Shown: one piece after another, positions 23,586-32,159 of the stretch
How positions within the stretch are numbered: position 1 is the stretch's first letter
Layout: every line of letters begins with the position of its first letter
Assembly: GCA_020438215.1 (NCBI GenBank)
Contig: JAGQUX010000002.1
Location: 96,976 to 160,975 of the forward strand
DNA from: Armatimonadota bacterium
Lineage (GTDB): Bacteria > Armatimonadota > Fimbriimonadia > Fimbriimonadales > Fimbriimonadaceae
Reading direction: 5' to 3'
Length of the DNA: 64,000 bases
Translations under genes and position numbers: made by a program
The notes under the pieces: generated by a model
What the model was told of the DNA's origin: nothing
Databases searched by the model: none
The model's input: the letters and a program-made list of their open reading frames with translations, nothing else

Positions 23586-24169
23586 AAGTTTGCGGATTGA
23601 TGAACGCCTCCGATGCGCTCTATGCCGAGGAATGTGGGGCGGATGCACTTGGCTTTGTGATGCAATCACAGAGTAAGCGATATGTAAAAGATTTTGATTC
23701 CATAGTTGCTGAATTGTCTAATGTTGAGGCGAGGAAAGTTGCGGTGATGGGGAGCTACTCAGAAGACAAGGTGGCGCGGATGCCGGCCGGATTCTTCACT
23801 GATGTTCAGGCGATATTGCCTCTCCAACCGATTGTGACGATTCCCGTTTTTCGCCCACGGCCTGGCTCGGATATTCAGTTGGCGGTTGAAGAGACAAAGG
23901 GTCTAGAAACGGTTCTCCTCGACCCCTTTTCTGAAGGAGCAGAAGGCGGCACTGGCCACACACTCGATTGGGGGTGGGCGAAAGAATTCGTGGAAGCTTT
24001 CGCAGGGAAGGTGATTTTAGCTGGTGGGCTGAATCAGGGGAATGTAGCGGAAGCAATCAAGCAAGTGCAGCCATGGGGCGTGGATGCATGTAGCGGCACC
24101 GAAAGCGCACCGGGCATCAAAGATCGCGCGAAAATCAAAGGGTTTATCGACACCGCAAAAGGCTGGTAA
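23573..24169 (+). CDS. trpF: phosphoribosylanthranilate isomerase
   Basis: Isomerises phosphoribosylanthranilate to CdRP; a TIM barrel of 198 residues. The N-terminal VFVKVCGLMNASDAL contains the catalytic Cys (KVCG), GADALGFV and SKRY follow, and the phosphate-binding end is VILAGGLNQGNVAEAI and GVDACSGTE. The catalytic Asp lies in LLDPFSE. The TTG start inside the end of trpC is preferred because K-V-C-G must be close to the N-terminus. Slightly short for the family. Product of the trpDCF operon. Confidence 0.93.
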   Translation: MVFVKVCGLMNASDALYAEECGADALGFVMQSQSKRYVKDFDSIVAELSNVEARKVAVMGSYSEDKVARMPAGFFTDVQAILPLQPIVTIPVFRPRPGSDIQLAVEETKGLETVLLDPFSEGAEGGTGHTLDWGWAKEFVEAFAGKVILAGGLNQGNVAEAIKQVQPWGVDACSGTESAPGIKDRAKIKGFIDTAKGW

Positions 24170-24305
24170 TTTTGCCGGGATAGGCTCAGGATAAGTCCTA
24201 AGTCGCTGGCTTGAAAAAATTCTCGAACATTCTTGGCACGATTTTTGTCAGATGTGCGTTGAAACAAGCTATGCCTTATCCCGATGACTGGGTTCATTTC
24301 ATCGG

Positions 24306-24311
24306 TATAAT
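24306..24311 (+). promoter_or_regulatory. -10 box (TATAAT) of the ABC operon
   Basis: A consensus TATAAT lies 33 bases before the TTG start of the ABC ATPase. No good -35 sequence is visible. GGAGG at 24330-24334 serves as ribosome binding site. Confidence 0.55.
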
Positions 24312-24344
24312 CGGCGAGCAATTTTACTTGGAGGCGACCCTCTC

Positions 24345-25337
24345 TTGAGCCTAGCCATAGAAACAATCAATCTTCAAAAGACCTATAAATCACGTGGAGG
24401 CGGATCAATCGGCGTTGTGAACAACCTGGATCTTCAGGTTGAACGCGGCGAGATTTTCGGCTTCCTTGGCCCCAATGGTGCCGGGAAAACGACAACGATT
24501 AAGATCCTGCTTGGAATCATTTATCCAACGTCCGGCGTTGCAAAAGTGCTGGATAAGGATGCTGGAGATCTTGAAGCCCACAAGAAGCTTTCTTATCTGC
24601 CGGAAAAGCCGTACTACTACGAGCACATGACCGGCCTGGAAATCATGCGGTTCTACGCAAGTCTGTTCGGAATCAAAGACCGGGCGCACTGCGAGAGTCT
24701 TCTAGAGCGCGTGAACCTGACCAATGATATGAACCGCCCAATTTCGCAGTATTCCAAAGGGATGCAGCAACGGGTTGGTTTGGCTCAAAGTCTTCTCAAT
24801 GACCCCGAACTGCTCTTCCTTGATGAGCCGACCGGTGGTCTTGACCCGATTGCTCACATCGAAATTCGCGACTTGATTCTCAAGTTCCGCGAAGAAGGGC
24901 GAACGGTTTTCATCTCCTCGCACGAGCTTTCCGACGTTGAACGCATCTGCGACCGAGTGGCGATCATCAATAAGGGTGAAATCGTTGCTCAGGGTCGACT
25001 GGATGACCTTCTGGCCGGTGGCCGAATTGAAGTCACCGCCGACAACGCCTCGGAAGAGATCGCGGCCAAACTCCGCACCGATGACCGAACGGTTTCGCTT
25101 GGTCACGGTCGCTTGATTTTGGAAATGAGCGATTCTGAAGATACTGGTGCAGTCATCGATGCTCTGCGAAGTGGTGGTTCTGAAATCGTTAGCGTGATCC
25201 CACGCAAGAAGCGATTGGAAGACCTCTTTATCGAGTCGGTTGCTTCGGATAACCAACTCAAGGGTCGCAAGATGAGCAAGATGACGGGAGAATCCACTGA
25301 GCCAGAAGCTACCAATGAAGAGGAGGCAGGTTCGTGA
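24345..25337 (+). CDS. ABC transporter ATP-binding protein
   Basis: The nucleotide-binding subunit of an ABC-2 type exporter. Walker A is GPNGAGKTT at residues 42-50, the signature motif YSKGMQQRVGLAQ, Walker B LLFLDEPTGGLDP, and the H-loop FISSHEL. The last 100 residues are an extra domain (R-I-E-V-T... and VIDALRSGGSEIVSV), ending in an acidic tail. The TTG start is supported by GGAGG ten bases upstream. The TGA stop overlaps the GTG start of the permease gene. The substrate is unknown; ABC-2 pairs of this sort are related to NatAB and gliding-motility or antibiotic exporters. Confidence 0.92.
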   Translation: MSLAIETINLQKTYKSRGGGSIGVVNNLDLQVERGEIFGFLGPNGAGKTTTIKILLGIIYPTSGVAKVLDKDAGDLEAHKKLSYLPEKPYYYEHMTGLEIMRFYASLFGIKDRAHCESLLERVNLTNDMNRPISQYSKGMQQRVGLAQSLLNDPELLFLDEPTGGLDPIAHIEIRDLILKFREEGRTVFISSHELSDVERICDRVAIINKGEIVAQGRLDDLLAGGRIEVTADNASEEIAAKLRTDDRTVSLGHGRLILEMSDSEDTGAVIDALRSGGSEIVSVIPRKKRLEDLFIESVASDNQLKGRKMSKMTGESTEPEATNEEEAGS

Positions 25338-26125
25338 ACGTAATTCTCTCTATTGCAAAGACGACGGTTGGGGAAGCAATTCGCCGACGTGTTCTCTTGA
25401 TCATCCTTTTGATCGGTGTTCTGTTCCTTGCCGTTGCTCCAGGCTTGAGCGTTTTGTCACTTCGACAAGACTTTTCGGTTTTGGCAAGCTTTACGCTCGG
25501 TGTTATCAAGCTGACCAGTGCGATCATCGCGATCGTTTTGACCGTTTACTTGATTCCAAACGAGATTGAGCGTCGCACCATTTATACAATTCTTTCGAAA
25601 CCTGTGCTCCGTTGGCAGTTCGTCATCGGGAAGTATTTGGGTGCAGTTGCCGCCCTTGGCCTGATGATGGCGCTGATGACAGTTACTCTCGTCGCTGTCT
25701 TTGCGATCATGGGTAAAGGCGCAAGTATGGATGTCATTCTGAATTTGACCCGCGCTCCAGTGATGTTCTTTATTCAAATGAGCTTGCTGGCGGCTGTTGC
25801 GGTCTTCTTCAGCACATTCGTCCCGCCAATTACGAACTTCTTCCTCAGTGGTGGTGTGTTCATGATCGGGACAATCTTCAGCCCAGTTTTTGACTCCATT
25901 TCGTCAAACGAAAAGACATCTGGCTTGGTGAAGATGGGTGCAGGAATCATCCACGCAATCGTTCCGAATTTCGGAATGTTCAATATCGAGAACTCGGTTA
26001 TCAACCAGGGTCAGCAGATCCAAAACCCGACGTTCTTCATGCTGAAGATGCTTCTTTACGCGCTTCTCTACATCTGTGCATGTCTGTTCCTCGGCGTGAT
26101 CGTGTTTGATCGCAAGGAGGTCTAA
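25334..26125 (+). CDS. ABC-2 type transporter permease
   Basis: A membrane subunit with about six helices over 263 residues. The segment VYLIPNEIERRTIYTILSKPVLRWQFVIGKYLG is the coupling-helix region typical of ABC-2 permeases (ER-x-x-x-T-x-x-x-L-x-x-P). The start is GTG at 25334, overlapping the stop of the ATPase gene (GTGA). The gene after it begins five bases downstream, so all three form one operon. Substrate unknown. Confidence 0.9.
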   Translation: MNVILSIAKTTVGEAIRRRVLLIILLIGVLFLAVAPGLSVLSLRQDFSVLASFTLGVIKLTSAIIAIVLTVYLIPNEIERRTIYTILSKPVLRWQFVIGKYLGAVAALGLMMALMTVTLVAVFAIMGKGASMDVILNLTRAPVMFFIQMSLLAAVAVFFSTFVPPITNFFLSGGVFMIGTIFSPVFDSISSNEKTSGLVKMGAGIIHAIVPNFGMFNIENSVINQGQQIQNPTFFMLKMLLYALLYICACLFLGVIVFDRKEV

Positions 26126-26130
26126 GAGAA

Positions 26131-27546
26131 ATGAAGAACAAAGGGTTACTGCTCGGTCTGGTTATCGCTTCCTTTATAGGTCAGGGAGTGGTTTCTAAGT
26201 GGGCGTTTCCGCAATGGTCGAAAGACTATTCGCCGAACAAAGGTGACTTGTCTGGTCTCTCTGGTGACCAAATGCTGTTTGCATTGGGTGGTTTCCGAGA
26301 AATGTTGGCGGGGATTCTATGGGTTCGCGCGGACGCTTTCTTTGATCAAGGGAACTACGATGCGATCTTGCCGATGATTCGGCTGGTGACCATTCTCGAC
26401 CCGCACCAGATTGACGTTTATGCAACGGGCGTTTGGCACGTTGCTTACAACTTCACCGATGAGCAATCTCGTTCGGATCGTCGTTACCTCCCCGCGGCTC
26501 TGGCACTGGGTGCTGAAGGTGCGGAAAAGAACGATCACACCTACGAGATGTTCTTTGAAACCGGTTGGCTTTGGTATCACAAAATTGATGATAACTACGA
26601 CCGAGCGGTGTATTGGTGGGAAGAAGCGCACAAGCGCGATGACATCCAGCAAGCGCGACGCAACATCTTGAGTAACGCGTACATTCGTGATGGCAAATTA
26701 GATAAAGCCATGGATATGTACAAGACGCTCCTGGATGAAGCGGAAGCGAAGTTTGCAAAATCGGCAGAATACACAGATCGTATCCAACGTGACACGGTGG
26801 AATCGAACTACGACAACATGATTGTTCGGATGGCGCAGCGGGGTAACTTTGCTCAGCAGCGTGGCGAGTTCAATCGAGCTGATTTCAAGTATGGAACTCA
26901 ACCTCCCTACGATGTTGGATTCAGCGGCCGTGTGACAGTTGTTGAACCACGTGTTATTGTTGTCGAAGGAACTTGGAATGTCCAACCTGTCGGAACACGG
27001 ATTCGATTTGTACTTCGGGATACTGACTATCCAGAAGCAATCGAAGGTGGCGCAAATTGGGATGCGAACAAGAAGGTCAATCTTGAGCCTCCAACTGGCA
27101 TTACCTATCTCCAGGATGGTCTCTTTGTCAAGAACCAATCGTTCAACCGCCGGATTGATATGTCCCGCGACCCAACGATGTATCCGTTGTTGAAAAAGGA
27201 CTACACGGTTGAGTTCTACTACAACACCCGATCGGCACCAGCGCACATGCAAGACAAATTCGGCTATAACGGCGAAGGTCTGACCGACAAAAACTTCTTG
27301 CGCACCGATGTTCGTGAAGGTCAGCGAGTTGTATATGCATCGCTGAAATTGACTCAAGATCAGTTGCTTCGAGTTGGTGAATGGAGCATGAGCGGCAAAG
27401 TTCCGGTTGTGCAAACTCCAAATTACGTTGCCGTTGGGGAAGTGAATACAGATACGTTCTTCACCGTTCCGAGCCTGCGAGACCGAGTTTCGTTCCCAGG
27501 GGCTCCGCAACCTGACCCAAACAAGCCTCCGGTCACGGGTCAATAA
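26131..27546 (+). CDS. TPR-like membrane-anchored protein, partner of ABC exporter, 471 aa
   Basis: An N-terminal hydrophobic segment (KGLLLGLVIASFIGQGVVS) acts as an uncleaved anchor or signal. The first half is alpha-helical with repeat-like stretches (DRAVYWWEEAHKRDDIQQAR and KLDKAMDMYKTLLDEAEAKF), consistent with tetratricopeptide-type repeats. The second half is beta-rich (RVIVVEGTWNVQPVGTRIRF) with no known domain that I recognise. It is the last gene of the ABC operon and ends just before the SRP RNA. It may bind the exported substrate or couple the exporter to the envelope, but that is inferred from context only. Confidence 0.65.
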   Translation: MKNKGLLLGLVIASFIGQGVVSKWAFPQWSKDYSPNKGDLSGLSGDQMLFALGGFREMLAGILWVRADAFFDQGNYDAILPMIRLVTILDPHQIDVYATGVWHVAYNFTDEQSRSDRRYLPAALALGAEGAEKNDHTYEMFFETGWLWYHKIDDNYDRAVYWWEEAHKRDDIQQARRNILSNAYIRDGKLDKAMDMYKTLLDEAEAKFAKSAEYTDRIQRDTVESNYDNMIVRMAQRGNFAQQRGEFNRADFKYGTQPPYDVGFSGRVTVVEPRVIVVEGTWNVQPVGTRIRFVLRDTDYPEAIEGGANWDANKKVNLEPPTGITYLQDGLFVKNQSFNRRIDMSRDPTMYPLLKKDYTVEFYYNTRSAPAHMQDKFGYNGEGLTDKNFLRTDVREGQRVVYASLKLTQDQLLRVGEWSMSGKVPVVQTPNYVAVGEVNTDTFFTVPSLRDRVSFPGAPQPDPNKPPVTGQ

Positions 27547-27571
27547 GATAGACTAATCACTCAGGAAAAGT

Positions 27572-27716
27572 GAGAGCGCCGTCCTGGCGGGAAGGAGAAA
27601 ATCTTTCTCGCCGGGAACTGCGCGGCGAGTTCACGGTGAATTCCGCCAGGGCCGGAAGGCAGCAATGGTAAGCCGACGGATTCGGGCGACGCAATCTTCC
27701 CGGCGTTCTCGCTTTT
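27572..27716 (+). ncRNA. ffs: signal recognition particle RNA (bacterial 4.5S type)
   Basis: The conserved SRP loop CAGGGCCGGAAGGCAGCA lies at about 27647-27664, followed by the matching return strand GGTAAGCC. The ends pair: GAGAGCGCCG (27572-27581) with CGGCGTTCTC (27701-27710), then GGGAAG with CTTCCC. GCTTTTT after the 3' end is a termination signal. At about 140 nt it is longer than the usual 100-nt small form, because of an extra helical stretch (27595-27640). The position just upstream of dnaX-ebfC-recR matches the order in Bacillus and other bacteria. Binds Ffh and targets membrane proteins. Confidence 0.92.
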
Positions 27717-27740
27717 TATGTTTTTGAGGATCAGAAATCG

Positions 27741-29429
27741 GTGTCACAACTTGCCCTTTATCGAAAGTATCGTAGCCAGACGTTTGAAGATCTGGTTGGG
27801 CAAGACCACGTCATCAAAACTCTCCGCAATTCCATTGCGTCCGGGCGGATTAGTCACGCCTACCTTTTTACTGGTCCACGCGGCACAGGCAAAACTTCGA
27901 CAGCTCGCCTCTTAGCCAAAGCTCTCAACTGCACAGGTGGCCCGAGCGCAGAAATCCCTGATGATTGCCCAATTTGTGCGGAAATCAGCGCGGGAAACTG
28001 CATGGACGTGATTGAGCTGGACGCAGCGAGTGAATCCGGCGTTGATGACATTCGCGAGTCGGTGATTCAAGCGGCGGAATATCAACCCACCCACTGCCGC
28101 TACAAGGTTTATATCATTGACGAAGTCCATGACCTCTCGTCTAAGGCGTTCGATGCCTTGCTCAAGACGATTGAGGAACCGCCTGGGCACGTCATCTTTA
28201 TTCTTGCGACGACGGAATACAACAAGGTTCCACCGACCATTCGATCTCGATGTCAGAAGTTTGACTTTCACCGTGGTTCGCTTGAAGATTTGATCAAACG
28301 TTTGGAGCATGTTGCTGCCCAGGAACAAGTCGAAGCTGAGCCGGGAGCACTTTCTGCGATTGCTCGGTTGGCTGATGGCGGTTTTCGTGATGCCCTGACA
28401 TTGCTGGAACAAGCGATTATCACTAGCGATGGAACCGTCACGTTGGCACATGTTTACGACCAGCTTGGTTTGGTTGCTGACGAAGCGGTTGATCAGCTGA
28501 TCGGTGGGGTCGCGGAAGGCGATACAAAGCTCATTATCACCTCGGTCGAAGAGATTTATCGGCAGGGCCGCGATCCACGCTCCATTGTTGAGAGTTTGAT
28601 GCACCGTCTGAGCGATCTCACACGGGCGATGTACGAAATTTCTGTTGGCGAAGGCGTGGATAAGACGATAGAGGCGGGACTCGTAGCGACGGCGAAGCGC
28701 ATCGGTGCCGATAAGTTGTTGGCAATTCGATCTGAGCTTGCGGAGACCCATAAAGCCGTCCGAGATGTGAGTTTGCCGCGACTTTGGCTGGAAGCGAGTT
28801 TGATCCGGATTAGCCAGCTCGTAACCGGCAAAGCACCGGTTGTTCAAGTTGCCGCTGCAGCACCTGCACCGGCACCTGCTTCCGCGACGGAGTCGAAGCC
28901 CGCACCTGTTTATAAGCCGGTCGCGAAAGATACACCTCCCGCATCGGTCACGCAACCGACAGCAGTGCGAGAACCAGCCCAACCTCAGCCGCAACCCACC
29001 CAAAAGCGAGAAGAAATCTCCATGGATTTGGATGTGGCGTCAAACCCGGATTTGCCGGGCGAAAGCGAAACTTGGGCGAAAGTGGTCAAGGCGATGTGCG
29101 AAATGTCGCGGACGGCAGCGATGCGGCTCCCCAAAGGTCAAGTTCATAAACGGGCGGGCCGAAAAATCTCCATTGCCTTTGAGCGGATGTCGGATGCGGA
29201 CTGGGTGAACGATCGCCAAAAGCTTCGGGCGGCGATTGCGGAAGAGTGGCGTAAGCACACCAGCGAAGACCTTGATTTCGAGTTTGTCGTGTTCCAGAAC
29301 GGGACAAAGCCGAAATCAGCCCCGAAAATTGAGACGGCTTCGGTAGAATTAGCCTTAGAAGGCGAGGATTTGGCCAAGGCTGGTCGCGAAATTTTTCTCT
29401 CCGGATCTCACGAGAACAACGAATCATGA
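27741..29429 (+). CDS. dnaX: DNA polymerase III subunit gamma/tau
   Basis: The clamp-loader ATPase. The AAA+ core has Walker A GPRGTGKTS at residues 45-53, Zn-binding cysteines (NCTGG, DDCPICAEI and GNC) at 64-90, Walker B YIIDEVHDL, the sensor region FILATTEYNKVP and arginine-finger SRCQKFDF. A Pro/Ala-rich linker (360-430) leads to a tau-like C-terminal domain (NDRQKLRAAIAEEWRKHTS). The start is GTG at 27741, preceded by GAGGA. No programmed frameshift site (A AAA AAG) was found in the linker region, so only full-length tau may be made. The stop overlaps the ebfC start (ATGA). Confidence 0.95.
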   Translation: MSQLALYRKYRSQTFEDLVGQDHVIKTLRNSIASGRISHAYLFTGPRGTGKTSTARLLAKALNCTGGPSAEIPDDCPICAEISAGNCMDVIELDAASESGVDDIRESVIQAAEYQPTHCRYKVYIIDEVHDLSSKAFDALLKTIEEPPGHVIFILATTEYNKVPPTIRSRCQKFDFHRGSLEDLIKRLEHVAAQEQVEAEPGALSAIARLADGGFRDALTLLEQAIITSDGTVTLAHVYDQLGLVADEAVDQLIGGVAEGDTKLIITSVEEIYRQGRDPRSIVESLMHRLSDLTRAMYEISVGEGVDKTIEAGLVATAKRIGADKLLAIRSELAETHKAVRDVSLPRLWLEASLIRISQLVTGKAPVVQVAAAAPAPAPASATESKPAPVYKPVAKDTPPASVTQPTAVREPAQPQPQPTQKREEISMDLDVASNPDLPGESETWAKVVKAMCEMSRTAAMRLPKGQVHKRAGRKISIAFERMSDADWVNDRQKLRAAIAEEWRKHTSEDLDFEFVVFQNGTKPKSAPKIETASVELALEGEDLAKAGREIFLSGSHENNES

Positions 29430-29761
29430 AATTGCCTAAGAATTTTGGTGGACAAGGCTTTCAGGGCATGCTGGCGAACGCTCAGCAGGCAATGGCGCGC
29501 GCGCAAAACCTGGAGCAAGAACTGGCTCAGCAAACAATTGAAATTGACAAGGGTCCAGTGAAGGCGATCTTCAACGGTGTCGGCGAGATTCAGGGCCTTC
29601 ATATTGATAAGAGCATCGTTGATCCTGAAGATGTTGAGATGCTTGAAGACATGATCGTGGGTGCGATTCGAGATGGCTATACCAAGGCCACCGAACTCCG
29701 CGAGTCTCGTGTCAAAGAGATCATGCCGGATGTTCCCGGTATGGATAAGCTCGGTTTCTAA
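29426..29761 (+). CDS. ebfC: YbaB/EbfC-family nucleoid-associated protein
   Basis: A small DNA-binding protein of 111 residues. The pattern fits the family: helix (FQGMLANAQQAMARAQNLEQEL), a strand pair with VKAIFNGVGEIQGLHID, a PEDVEMLEDMI turn, and a C-terminal helix ending in MPDVPGMDKLGF. Members form dimers shaped like tweezers and sit between dnaX and recR in many genomes, as here, overlapping dnaX by four bases. The exact role in recombination or nucleoid structure remains unclear in the family. Confidence 0.93.
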   Translation: MKLPKNFGGQGFQGMLANAQQAMARAQNLEQELAQQTIEIDKGPVKAIFNGVGEIQGLHIDKSIVDPEDVEMLEDMIVGAIRDGYTKATELRESRVKEIMPDVPGMDKLGF

Positions 29762-29772
29762 CCGGAATCTGC

Positions 29773-30366
29773 ATGCTGTTTGCTCGCCCCTTGGCGGAGT
29801 TAATTGCTCAGTTTGAGCGGCTTCCTGGCATTGGCCCGAAGTCGGCCCAGCGTTTGGCATTTCACGTTTTGCGGATGCCGGAGGATGATGTTCGCCGTGT
29901 TGCCGATGCGATGCTCAATGCCAAACGATCTCTCAAACTCTGCGAACTTTGTCAAAACGTCAGCGAGCATGAAATCTGTGAGATTTGCAACGACCCCAAG
30001 CGCAACACAACTCAAATCTGCGTGGTTGCGGAGGCGCGGGACATCACTGCTCTTGAGCGGTTGAATGAGTTCAAAGGGCGATACCACGTCCTCCACGGGC
30101 TGCTGAATCCGATGGAAGGGATTGGCCCGGAGCAACTCAAAGTGCGGGAGCTGATCGCTCGATTAGCGGAGGATGTTGAGGAGATCATCCTGGCGACCAA
30201 TCCAACTGTTGAAGGGGACACTACCGCGCTCTATCTGGCGAAATTGATCAAACCCATGGGGATCAAAACGACTCGGCTTGCTCACGGAATGCCGGTAGGT
30301 GGTGAGCTAGACTTTGCCGATAACGCGACGCTTTTGAGTGCTTTGGAATACAGGAGAGAACTATGA
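29773..30366 (+). CDS. recR: recombination mediator RecR
   Basis: Acts with RecF/RecO to load RecA at gaps. The helix-hairpin-helix LPGIGPKSAQRLAFHVL is at residues 15-31, the zinc finger C-x2-C...C-x2-C as CELCQNVSEHEICEIC near 57-72, and the Toprim domain ICVVAEARDITALE with VEEIILATNPTVEGDTTALYL. The C-terminal RLAHGMPVGGELDFADNATL is the family end. At 197 residues it is full length. The stop overlaps the purD ATG (ATGA). Confidence 0.96.
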   Translation: MLFARPLAELIAQFERLPGIGPKSAQRLAFHVLRMPEDDVRRVADAMLNAKRSLKLCELCQNVSEHEICEICNDPKRNTTQICVVAEARDITALERLNEFKGRYHVLHGLLNPMEGIGPEQLKVRELIARLAEDVEEIILATNPTVEGDTTALYLAKLIKPMGIKTTRLAHGMPVGGELDFADNATLLSALEYRREL

Positions 30367-31613
30367 GATTTTTGGTGCTGGGTTCGGGCGGGCGTGAGCA
30401 CGCAATCGGTTGGAAATTGGTGCAGGAAGGGCACGAAGTGGTCTCTGCGCCTGGTAACCCAGGATTAGCCGAACTTGGCGAGGTCTATGAAGTTGCATTG
30501 AACAACCGGATGGAGCTTCTAGAGCTTGCCAAGCGCATCGAACCAGATTTGGTGGTCATCGGTCCGGAAGATCCGCTGATCGCGGGGCTGGCAAACATGT
30601 TCCGTGAAAACGGCTTTGCCACCTTCGGGCCGGGAACGGATGCGGCAAGGCTGGAAGGCTCAAAAGCATTTAGCAAAGACATGATGAAGCGGGCGGGTGT
30701 TCCCACTGCGGAGTACCAGAGCTTCTCCGACCCGATTCAAGCGAAAGAGTATGTCGCCGCGCGATTCGACGCAGGCGCTCAAGTTGCCGTCAAGGCAAGC
30801 GGCGCGGCTCTGGGAAAAGGGGTGGTGGTTTGCTCAGAGCTAGAGGAAGCGAACCAGGCGATCAGTGAGATGCTAGAGGTTGGTTCATTTGGTCAAGCTG
30901 GCAAGACGGTTGTGATTGAAGATCGGCTGTTCGGGCGAGAGTTCAGCCTTCTGACTTTGGTTTCTGGCGATTCGATTCATAGTCTGCCTGTCGCACAAGA
31001 TCACAAGCGGATTTTTGATGGCGACGAGGGGCCGAACACGGGAGGTATGGGGACGTATTCTCCGGTGTCGGCAGTTTCCAAGGCGTTGGTGCAGCAAACG
31101 GAAGAAGAGGTTGTCCGCCCGATTTTGAGTTCGCTGGCGGAGATCGATATTCCTTATCAAGGCGTTCTGTTTAGCGGTTTGATGATGGATGGTGATCAGG
31201 TGAAGTGCCTGGAATACAACGTGCGCTTTGGTGATCCTGAGATTCAGACAGTTGTGCGGCGGCTTGGGGCTGGCTTTGGAGACGCTCTGCTTGCGGTTGG
31301 CAAAGGTGAGAGCATTCCAGAGATTCCTGTTTTGGATAATGCCAGCTTGACACTCGTTTTGGCGAGTGGTGGCTATCCGGGTGACTACGAGAAGGGCAAA
31401 CCGATTGAGATCGGTGAACTCCCTGACGGGGTGGAAGTGTTCCACGCCGGAACGCGGATTGTAAACGATCAATTGGTTACCAATGGAGGTCGCGTTTTGG
31501 GTGTGAGTAGTGTAGGGAAAACTCTGGATGAGGCGCGAAAAGTTGCATACGAAGCCGCAAAAGTTATCCACTGGGAAGGGATGCAGTTTCGCTCAGATAT
31601 CGGCGCGAACTAG
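30363..31613 (+). CDS. purD: phosphoribosylamine-glycine ligase
   Basis: Joins glycine to phosphoribosylamine in the second step of purine synthesis; an ATP-grasp enzyme of 416 residues. The N-terminal MRFLVLGSGGREHAIGWKL and SAPGNPGLAELG, the ATP-grasp region FSKDMMKRAGVPTAEYQSF and VKASGAALGKGVVVC, the signature VRFGDPEIQTVVRRL, and the C-terminal ALGRVLGVSS-like barrel are all present. It overlaps recR by four bases and its stop shares CTAG with the converging gene at 31610-31613. Confidence 0.96.
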   Translation: MRFLVLGSGGREHAIGWKLVQEGHEVVSAPGNPGLAELGEVYEVALNNRMELLELAKRIEPDLVVIGPEDPLIAGLANMFRENGFATFGPGTDAARLEGSKAFSKDMMKRAGVPTAEYQSFSDPIQAKEYVAARFDAGAQVAVKASGAALGKGVVVCSELEEANQAISEMLEVGSFGQAGKTVVIEDRLFGREFSLLTLVSGDSIHSLPVAQDHKRIFDGDEGPNTGGMGTYSPVSAVSKALVQQTEEEVVRPILSSLAEIDIPYQGVLFSGLMMDGDQVKCLEYNVRFGDPEIQTVVRRLGAGFGDALLAVGKGESIPEIPVLDNASLTLVLASGGYPGDYEKGKPIEIGELPDGVEVFHAGTRIVNDQLVTNGGRVLGVSSVGKTLDEARKVAYEAAKVIHWEGMQFRSDIGAN

Positions 31614-32065
31614 ATGTGTGGATCGCGTATTGATTCTGATTCCAGCACGGCGTGACCTTTTGCAAGTAGCTTCTGTTCTCGCTTCGGCCAGAGTCCTTTT
31701 TTAGCATCAAATGCTTGCTTAATCGACTGGACAAGGTTGACGGTAAAGAGCGTTCCCAGCACAAGAAGTGAGATGACAACGCGCCAGATCACTTGGCTCC
31801 ATTCAAAGTCTTGCCACTGTGTGGAAAAGTGGTGGATAAGTGTAATGATCGTGATTGTGAGGCTAATCACAGCAAGAACAAGGAAGATTGCCTTCCAGAT
31901 GATCCCATCGAATGCCGCCAGCCGTGCATGAGCACGGAGAAATTTCATCTGCTTGGGGGTGAGAATCCACACAACAAAAGGCACCCAGAGCGGCGTGAAG
32001 ATGGATGCAATGTGCATCGCTCGGGCAAGATGCATTTCTTTTTCGGTGGGATCGGGGAGAATCAT
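31610..32065 (-). CDS. small membrane protein, DUF4870/Tic20-like
   Basis: 151 residues with three to four hydrophobic helices. The region TPKQMKFLRAHARLAAFDGIIWK resembles the DUF4870/Tic20 pattern, in which a basic loop with F-x-x-x-H-A-R/Q precedes a helix. No catalytic motif is seen. It stands alone between purD and purB on the opposite strand, with its stop overlapping that of purD through CTAG. Function unknown; the family call is tentative. Confidence 0.6.
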   Translation of the reverse strand: MILPDPTEKEMHLARAMHIASIFTPLWVPFVVWILTPKQMKFLRAHARLAAFDGIIWKAIFLVLAVISLTITIITLIHHFSTQWQDFEWSQVIWRVVISLLVLGTLFTVNLVQSIKQAFDAKKGLWPKREQKLLAKGHAVLESESIRDPHI

Positions 32066-32159
32066 TCGATTGGTTGGACGGAGTTTGGCACGGATGGGTT
32101 GCGGAAGTCCTCGTTCTTTAGACTTTTGAGCGCGGTTGAGCCTGGGTAACCTGCTTTTC

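Noticed and set aside
27912..29003. 363-codon minus-strand frame inside dnaX
   Set aside because: Arg/Cys-rich composition typical of a shadow frame; dnaX is unambiguous.
28840..29040. Programmed frameshift site in dnaX
   Set aside because: No A AAA AAG or similar slippery sequence with a following hairpin was seen in the linker region.
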